This document shows positions 40,923-45,994 of a stretch of DNA of 45,994 nucleotides, in pieces. The translations under genes were made by a program, and so were the position numbers. Every line of letters starts with the position of its first letter. Position 1 is the first letter of the stretch. The notes below the pieces were generated by a model. The model was given only the letters and a program-made list of their open reading frames with translations, searched no databases and was not told where the DNA came from. Source of the DNA: Methanobacteriota archaeon (GTDB taxonomy: Archaea > Halobacteriota > Methanomicrobia > Methanomicrobiales > Methanoculleaceae); assembly GCA_023393455.1 (NCBI GenBank), contig JAEWLJ010000021.1, positions 1 through 45,994 of the forward strand. The letters run 5' to 3'.

Positions 40923-42098
40923 ATGCGAGTGGCGTGCCTGACCTTCTGGTTCTACGACTACACCATCCAGATGGCAAACGAACTTGCCCGGCATACCGAG
41001 GTGCTGCTGCTGCTCCCCGACTATAAGTCGGAGGAGTACCTGGCGAGCATCGATCCGGCGGTGAACGTCCACATCTTCGGCTACTCCCGGTACGCCGGGA
41101 GATTCGGCCCGTCCTGCTACCCCATGCTCAGAGATATCGTCGCTGCGATCGACGACTTCGCGCCCGACGTCGTTCACTTCCAGGTGAACAACCCCATGCT
41201 CTGCCCGCTCCTCCCGATGCTGCGGAAGCACCCACTGGTGGCGACGTTTCACGACATCGAACCTCACCCCGGCGAGGACCGCCTCCTCGATATCGGCTCG
41301 CTCCTCTACCGGCTCACCCTCTTCGTATCGAGGGGCATGCCTGACCGGATCTTCGTTCACGGGAAGGCCCTCCGGGAGACTCTGGTAGAGGACTACCGTG
41401 TCAGGAGAGAGCGCGTAAACGTCATCCCCATCGGCGAGCACGAGGTGGCGCCGTTCGTGAAGTTCGCCGAGAACGATCCCGGCCCCGACGGCCGCCGGGT
41501 CCTCTTCTTCGGACGCATCCACCGCTACAAAGGGCTCGACTGCCTGATCCGGGCGGAGCCGCTCATCACCCACGAGATCCCGGACGCCCGGATCGTCATC
41601 GCCGGAACGGGCGAGGAGTTCGGCAGATATCAGGAGGCGATGGCGGGCAGGGACGCCTTCGAGGTCTACAACTACCGGATACCCTACGAAGAGGGCGCCC
41701 GGCTCTTTCTGCAGGCGAGCGTCGTGGCGCTCCCGTATCTCGAAGCGTCCCAGAGCGGCGTCATACCGACCGCATACGGGTTCCGGCGGCCGGTGGTGGT
41801 GACGGACGTCGGGAGCCTGCCCGAGGTCGTCGACGACGGGGTGACCGGGTACGTCGTGCCGCCGCGTGACCCGGAAGCGCTGGCAGCCGCGATCGTCCGC
41901 CTGTTAAAGGACCCCGATGGGTGCCGCAGGATGGGGGAGCAGGGTTATGCGAAACTGAAGACGGACATGGCCTGGTCGACGATAGTGGAGTCGCTTCTTG
42001 CGGTCTACCGCGAGGTGGCATCCGCCCGGGGGAGGAGAGGCGTTCCCGCGGAGGAGGGGTTCGCCGACGCCGCTCCCCTCCCCGGGAAAGAGCGATGA
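40923..42098 (+). CDS. Family 4 glycosyltransferase
   Basis: A 391-residue GT-B enzyme. VRRERVNVIPIGEHEV, VLFFGRIHRYKGLDCLIRAE, and the donor-site segment YLEASQSGVIPTAYGFRRPVV followed by TDVGSLPEVVDDGVTGYVVP are typical of GT4. The N-terminal domain includes DVVHFQVNNPM and VATFHDIEPHPGE. It is separated from the first GT4 by the opposed beta-helix gene and stands before DUF2206. Sugar and acceptor cannot be assigned. Confidence 0.92.
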   Translation: MRVACLTFWFYDYTIQMANELARHTEVLLLLPDYKSEEYLASIDPAVNVHIFGYSRYAGRFGPSCYPMLRDIVAAIDDFAPDVVHFQVNNPMLCPLLPMLRKHPLVATFHDIEPHPGEDRLLDIGSLLYRLTLFVSRGMPDRIFVHGKALRETLVEDYRVRRERVNVIPIGEHEVAPFVKFAENDPGPDGRRVLFFGRIHRYKGLDCLIRAEPLITHEIPDARIVIAGTGEEFGRYQEAMAGRDAFEVYNYRIPYEEGARLFLQASVVALPYLEASQSGVIPTAYGFRRPVVVTDVGSLPEVVDDGVTGYVVPPRDPEALAAAIVRLLKDPDGCRRMGEQGYAKLKTDMAWSTIVESLLAVYREVASARGRRGVPAEEGFADAAPLPGKER

Positions 42099-42242
42099 CC
42101 CGACCCACCTCCGGGAAGAGGGCCGGGGCCGGCGCAACACATTAATAGGTTGGCTAGGGAGTAGGTGCATCGATACCACCGACCGCCGCCGAAGGAGAGA
42201 ACCCGCTGTCCATGCACACAGACGACCAGAACAAGGGATACC

Positions 42243-44438
42243 ATGCACCTGCCAGACCCGTTCCGGATGAATGATTGGGATAACAGAACGTTCTTCTGGA
42301 CATTCCAGGCGCTCCAGTTCGCCTTCCTCGCGGTGGTCTCGCTCGATCTTGTCGGATATTACATACCGATCGCCAGGGAAGCCCTGGCGTTCCTGTATCT
42401 TACCCTCCTCCCCGGGCTCCTCGTGCTGAAGGCGCTCAGGCTCCACGATCTCGGCACGATCGAGACGCTGCTCTACTCCGTCGGGCTGAGCCTCGTGACC
42501 GTCATGCTCACCGGCCTTACCGCCAACATCGTATACCCGCTGCTCGGGTATATCCGGCCATTTTCGTTCTCGATCCTCCTCATCACGCTCGTCGCCGTCG
42601 TGCAGATTCTGCTCTATATTGCGCTCACCAGGGATAAGGGGCGTACCACTGAGAACCCCAGGCTCGCCGTCCCCTCCTCCCCGGCGGTGCCGTTCCTGAT
42701 ACTGCTCCCGTTCCTCGCGATCATCGGGACATACCTGCGCGACAACCACCACATGGTCACGTTCCTCTTCCTCCTCCTCGTCCTGATCGCCGTCATCGGC
42801 CTCGCCGTCGGGTTCGACCGTTTCATCCCAAAATCCTGCTACGGGCTCGGGGTCTACACCATCGCACTGGCGCTCCTCTACCATACCTCGCTGATATCGG
42901 GGTACGTCTGGGGCTACGACATCCACCACGAGCTCAACCTCGTAAACGGCGTGCTAATACCGGGTATCTGGGACATGACCATCCCGTATAACACGAACGG
43001 GATGCTCTCCGTCGTTGCGCTCGTCCCCATCTACTCGCTCATATGCGATCTCGACCCCGTCTGGATCTTCAAGATCGTCTATCCCCTTCTCTTCGCGCTC
43101 GTGCCGCTCGCACTCTACCGTGCGGTCGAGAAACAGACGGACGCGAGGATAGGGTTTCTCTCGATCTTCTTCTTCTTCTCGTTCTTTACGTTCTACACGG
43201 AGATGATCTCCCTTGCCCGCCAGCAGATCGCGGAGCTCTTCCTCGCGCTGACCGTCCTTGCATTGATCGACAAGAGCATGGACCGGGGCAGACAGGCGTT
43301 TCTGATGGTCGCCTTCGCGTTCGCCATGATCGTCTCCCACTACGGCCTCTCCTACATCTATCTCTTCTCGCTCGTCCCGGCATGGCTGCTGCTCGTCGTT
43401 CCCGAGCGCCTGCAGTCCTGGCTGCCGGAGAGACTCGCCCGGGTTGCGGGCCTCCTGAGGCCCGACCCCCTCGCTCCGGCGGCAACGACGCCCATCAGAA
43501 CCCTCATCCTTCCCTACATCCTCATCTTCGCCGCGCTTGCCTTCCTCTGGTACTCGACGGTCGCCGAAGGCACGGCGCTCGCTACCGTCACCGGCATCGG
43601 GGACAAGATATGGACCACGCTCTTTATGGACTCAGCCGGCCCGAAAACCGCCCAGGGGCTGCATATTCTCACCAGCCAGTCGACGACGGCCCTGCACGGC
43701 CTCGCGAAGGTCGTCCATGTCGCCACCCAGGGTCTCATCGCCGTCGGGCTGCTTGCAACCCTCGCGAGGCGCGAGCGGTGGCGGATCGAGCCGGAGTACC
43801 TCGCCGTCTCGCTCGTCTTCTTCCTCATCAACATAGCCGGCATCGTCGTCCCGTTCTTCGCAAGCTCGCTCAACACCAGCAGGCTCTACCACATCACCCT
43901 GATCTTCCTCGCCCCGTTCGCGATCATCGGCGGCATAGCGCTGTACGAGAGAGCGGTCGACTGGATACGGGGGATCAGGGGTGCCCCGTTCATGGGGACG
44001 GCCTACCAGGCGCTCTCGGCATTCTTCGTCGTCTTCTTCCTCTTCAACAGCGGGCTCCTCTACCAGGTCGTGGACGACAACCCGACATCGATGGCGCTCG
44101 ACACCACCGGCGACAAACCGGTCTTCAACGCGAGAGAGGTGCAGGGGGCGGCATGGCTCTTCGCGGAGGGGAACGAGCGCCCGGTCTACGTCGACGGCAC
44201 GCGCTGGTGGCTTCTCTTAGGGTTCGACCCGGGCTACCAGCGGTACGTCCCGGCGGATGCATCGCTGCTGGAGCCCAACTCCTACCTCTACTTCGGCACC
44301 TACAACCTCGTGCGGGAGAGCATCAGGATCGAGACGCACGGCGCGGTCACCACGGCGGTGTACACGGACGCCGACCGGTTCGTCCGAAGCCACCACCGGG
44401 TCTACGACAACGCCGGTTCCGTCGTCTACTACCGGTGA
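42243..44438 (+). CDS. DUF2206 polytopic membrane protein
   Basis: A 731-residue protein with about 14-16 helices of the archaeal DUF2206 family. VWGYDIHHELNLVNGVLIPG and TIPYNTNGMLSVVALVPIYS are the most conserved stretches, in an external loop, and the layout resembles GT-C transferases. A soluble C-terminal domain follows the last helix (about residue 610 on). The ATG at 42243 follows AAGGGATA; an earlier in-frame ATG at 42165 would add a Pro/Arg-rich segment and is less likely. It converges with the flippase, leaving 15 bases between stops. The family function is unknown. Confidence 0.85.
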   Translation: MHLPDPFRMNDWDNRTFFWTFQALQFAFLAVVSLDLVGYYIPIAREALAFLYLTLLPGLLVLKALRLHDLGTIETLLYSVGLSLVTVMLTGLTANIVYPLLGYIRPFSFSILLITLVAVVQILLYIALTRDKGRTTENPRLAVPSSPAVPFLILLPFLAIIGTYLRDNHHMVTFLFLLLVLIAVIGLAVGFDRFIPKSCYGLGVYTIALALLYHTSLISGYVWGYDIHHELNLVNGVLIPGIWDMTIPYNTNGMLSVVALVPIYSLICDLDPVWIFKIVYPLLFALVPLALYRAVEKQTDARIGFLSIFFFFSFFTFYTEMISLARQQIAELFLALTVLALIDKSMDRGRQAFLMVAFAFAMIVSHYGLSYIYLFSLVPAWLLLVVPERLQSWLPERLARVAGLLRPDPLAPAATTPIRTLILPYILIFAALAFLWYSTVAEGTALATVTGIGDKIWTTLFMDSAGPKTAQGLHILTSQSTTALHGLAKVVHVATQGLIAVGLLATLARRERWRIEPEYLAVSLVFFLINIAGIVVPFFASSLNTSRLYHITLIFLAPFAIIGGIALYERAVDWIRGIRGAPFMGTAYQALSAFFVVFFLFNSGLLYQVVDDNPTSMALDTTGDKPVFNAREVQGAAWLFAEGNERPVYVDGTRWWLLLGFDPGYQRYVPADASLLEPNSYLYFGTYNLVRESIRIETHGAVTTAVYTDADRFVRSHHRVYDNAGSVVYYR

Positions 44439-44453
44439 AGGCCCATCCCGAAA

Positions 44454-45695
44454 CTACAGCCATCCTTTCTTCTTCAGGATAAGGCCGACGAGGAGCGTCC
44501 CCGCCGCGTAGGTGGCGAACCACGCGTACCCCATCCCGATGAGGCCGAACCGGTTCATCATGGCGTAGCCAAGACCGAGCAGGGCGATGCTGACAAAGCC
44601 GCTGAGGACGACGAGGCTCCGGATATCGTTCCTGACCTTCGCGATGGATATGAACGTCTGGCAGACGGAGACGAAGAGAGCGGATATGGCAAGTACGCGG
44701 AGCAGGGCCATTCCTTCGACGTAGTCCTTGCCGATCAGGCCGAGGATCGGCTCCCCGAAGAGGGAGAGAACAATGATCGCGGGTATGAGCAGGGCGAACA
44801 TGCTCGCGAGCGTTCGGAGAACGCTCTTCTTCATCTCTCCCCCGTGGCTCCCCTCGACGAAGAGCGAGGTCGTGAACGCGTAGGGGATCATGAAGAGGAT
44901 CGAGACGATCGCGTAGGTGATGTAGTAGTTGGCGGTGCTCTCCGCCCCGAGGACATGGAGCACCATGATCGGGATGACCATGTTCGGGGCGGACATCAGG
45001 ATCCCGGCGATGTACGCGCCGGCGGAGAACTGCCACGCCTCCCGCAGGAAGGGCCGGTCGACGCACGGCGTCGGCCGGACGGAGCACCGGGCAAGGAGGA
45101 CGAGAGCAAGGACGAGACCGAGGATGAACGAAAGACCGAAGGCGCCGAAGATGCCCATCGCGCCGAGGGAGACCAGGGGGACGAGGAAGAGGATCCGCGT
45201 CCCGTAGAGCAGGTTCAGGGCGAAGTAGTATTCGGACTTCCGCAGGGCATTGAGCGCACCCTCAAAGACCCAGACGATGGAGTAAGCCCCGAGGATGGCG
45301 AGGTAGAGAGGCGCGATCGTTCTGACGATCGCGAGTTCGGGGGCCAGGACGTCGACCGCGGCGATGAAGAATACCCCTGCGCCGAGCGCAATCGCCGTCG
45401 GGACGAGGACGGCGGTTCCGAGCACCCGGTTCTTGTCGCGGCTCGGAAAGAACCGGATCACCGACTGGTCGAGACCGAGACGGGAGATGAGGATGAGGAG
45501 GCCCATCGACGACATCAGGGCGGTTGCGATACCCACGTCCGCCTGCGAGTAGAACCGGGCGGCGATCATCCAGAAGAAGAACCCGAACCCCGCTGCAACG
45601 AACGACGAGACCATGATGAAGAACGAGTTCCGTATAAGCGGCTGCTCTAAGTGCTGCCTGACCTCGCTGAAATTTTTCGGGAGCGCTACTGCCAT
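44454..45695 (-). CDS. Oligosaccharide flippase family protein (Wzx/MATE-like)
   Basis: A protein of about 413 residues with 12-14 helices of the polysaccharide biosynthesis (Wzx/MurJ-like) family. IRNSFFIMVSSFVAAGFGFFFW and ARFYSQADVGIATALMSSMG near the N-terminus are the typical start of these flippases, and FFPSRDKNRVLG follows. They move lipid-linked sugars to the outer face of the membrane. A GTG at 45719 would lengthen it by 8 residues; a TATA-like CTAAATAG on the minus strand at about 45720-45727 would start transcription between the two codons, favouring the ATG at 45695. It closes the surface-glycan locus. Confidence 0.88.
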   Translation of the reverse strand: MAVALPKNFSEVRQHLEQPLIRNSFFIMVSSFVAAGFGFFFWMIAARFYSQADVGIATALMSSMGLLILISRLGLDQSVIRFFPSRDKNRVLGTAVLVPTAIALGAGVFFIAAVDVLAPELAIVRTIAPLYLAILGAYSIVWVFEGALNALRKSEYYFALNLLYGTRILFLVPLVSLGAMGIFGAFGLSFILGLVLALVLLARCSVRPTPCVDRPFLREAWQFSAGAYIAGILMSAPNMVIPIMVLHVLGAESTANYYITYAIVSILFMIPYAFTTSLFVEGSHGGEMKKSVLRTLASMFALLIPAIIVLSLFGEPILGLIGKDYVEGMALLRVLAISALFVSVCQTFISIAKVRNDIRSLVVLSGFVSIALLGLGYAMMNRFGLIGMGYAWFATYAAGTLLVGLILKKKGWL

Positions 45696-45948
45696 TCGGT
45701 CGCCAGTATCGGTCGACACCTATTTAGATGTATCCGCCGCTCCAACCCCGCAAGAGCCGGAGATCATCAAGAAGAGTCCTGTTTGGGCCGTGCAGCACGA
45801 TGCGGCAATGGAGAATGCTCGTCGTATCAGGTCAAAAAGCCTGCCCAAAATCAATATGACCACGTAGCGGTACAGGTGTTTGGGGGCGGCACCCGTGGCA
45901 AAACCCGGAGGAGAAAGAGGGATCAACCACTCCTCCAGGTAAACGCTT

Positions 45949-45994
45949 TAGAGAGAAGAGGTTCTGCCGAAGAAGAAGTCGGCGATCAGGGCAA
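45949..45994 (-). CDS. Possible C-terminal end of a further gene (cut by window)
   Basis: The minus strand from the window edge reads ALIADFFFGRTSSL then TAA at 45949-45951. A GGAGGAG/CTCCTCC inverted repeat lies just downstream (about 45909-45937), which could be its terminator. Fifteen codons are too few to identify it, and the frame may be incidental. Confidence 0.25.

Overview
The window looks like a chromosomal segment of a GC-rich hydrogenotrophic methanogen of the Methanomicrobiales, most likely Methanoculleus or a close relative. The support is archaeal translation genes (EF-1 alpha, S10, L7Ae, S28e, L24e), a methanogenesis marker 12 protein, the archaeal CobZ/CobT branch of cobamide synthesis, a four-subunit pyruvate:ferredoxin oxidoreductase, a CetZ tubulin, a siroheme/ferredoxin sulfite reductase-like protein, and promoters with archaeal TATA boxes. 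The genus is inferred from style and gene content; no search was possible. I see no rRNA, tRNA or CRISPR array.

Layout. 1-6 kb (minus strand): glnK (cut by the window edge) and amtB, a nitroreductase, then a packed cobT - guaAa - YkgJ-like - TraB-like run. 6-7.2 kb (plus): cobZ-cobS, divergent from cobT, so the nucleotide-loop half of cobamide synthesis is together. 7.2-8.5 kb: a siroheme redox protein convergent with a small cysteine protein. 8.7-12 kb: tuf-rpsJ followed by an Agl23-like GT-C membrane protein. 12-12.7 kb: a gene-free stretch with a palindrome-bounded repeat. 12.8-15 kb (minus): cetZ and a signal-peptide/one-TM surface protein. 15.2-20 kb (plus): a tightly overlapping glycan operon (FAD oxidoreductase, GT2, UPF0104-type membrane protein, DUF2298). 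20.2-21.5 kb: L7Ae-S28e-L24e-Ndk. 21.5-22.2 kb: a second copy of the palindrome-bounded repeat. 22.2-27 kb (plus): two sets of overlapping genes, MarC/small TM/nitrilase/DUF457 and threonine synthase/surface protein/LysE-like. 27-30.6 kb (minus): porCDAB and 6-phospho-3-hexuloisomerase. 30.7-32.5 kb (minus): methanogenesis marker 12 and a DUF368 polyprenyl-phosphate transporter-like protein. 32.9-35 kb (plus): nucleotide-sugar epimerase and archaeal phosphoglycerate mutase, then a broken DUF98/chorismate-lyase-like gene and about 1.1 kb without recognisable genes. 36.5-45.7 kb: a surface-polysaccharide or glycoprotein locus (CapA-like, two GT4 glycosyltransferases, a secreted beta-helix protein, DUF2206, a Wzx-type flippase).

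Together, cell-envelope glycosylation dominates: at least ten genes build, carry or flip lipid-linked sugars or are likely surface targets, and DUF368 may recycle the lipid carrier. The most unusual structure is the pair of short repeat elements at about 12.2 and 21.8 kb. Their cores share one orientation while their flanking arms are reverse-complemented, as if the core had inverted between its own inverted repeats.
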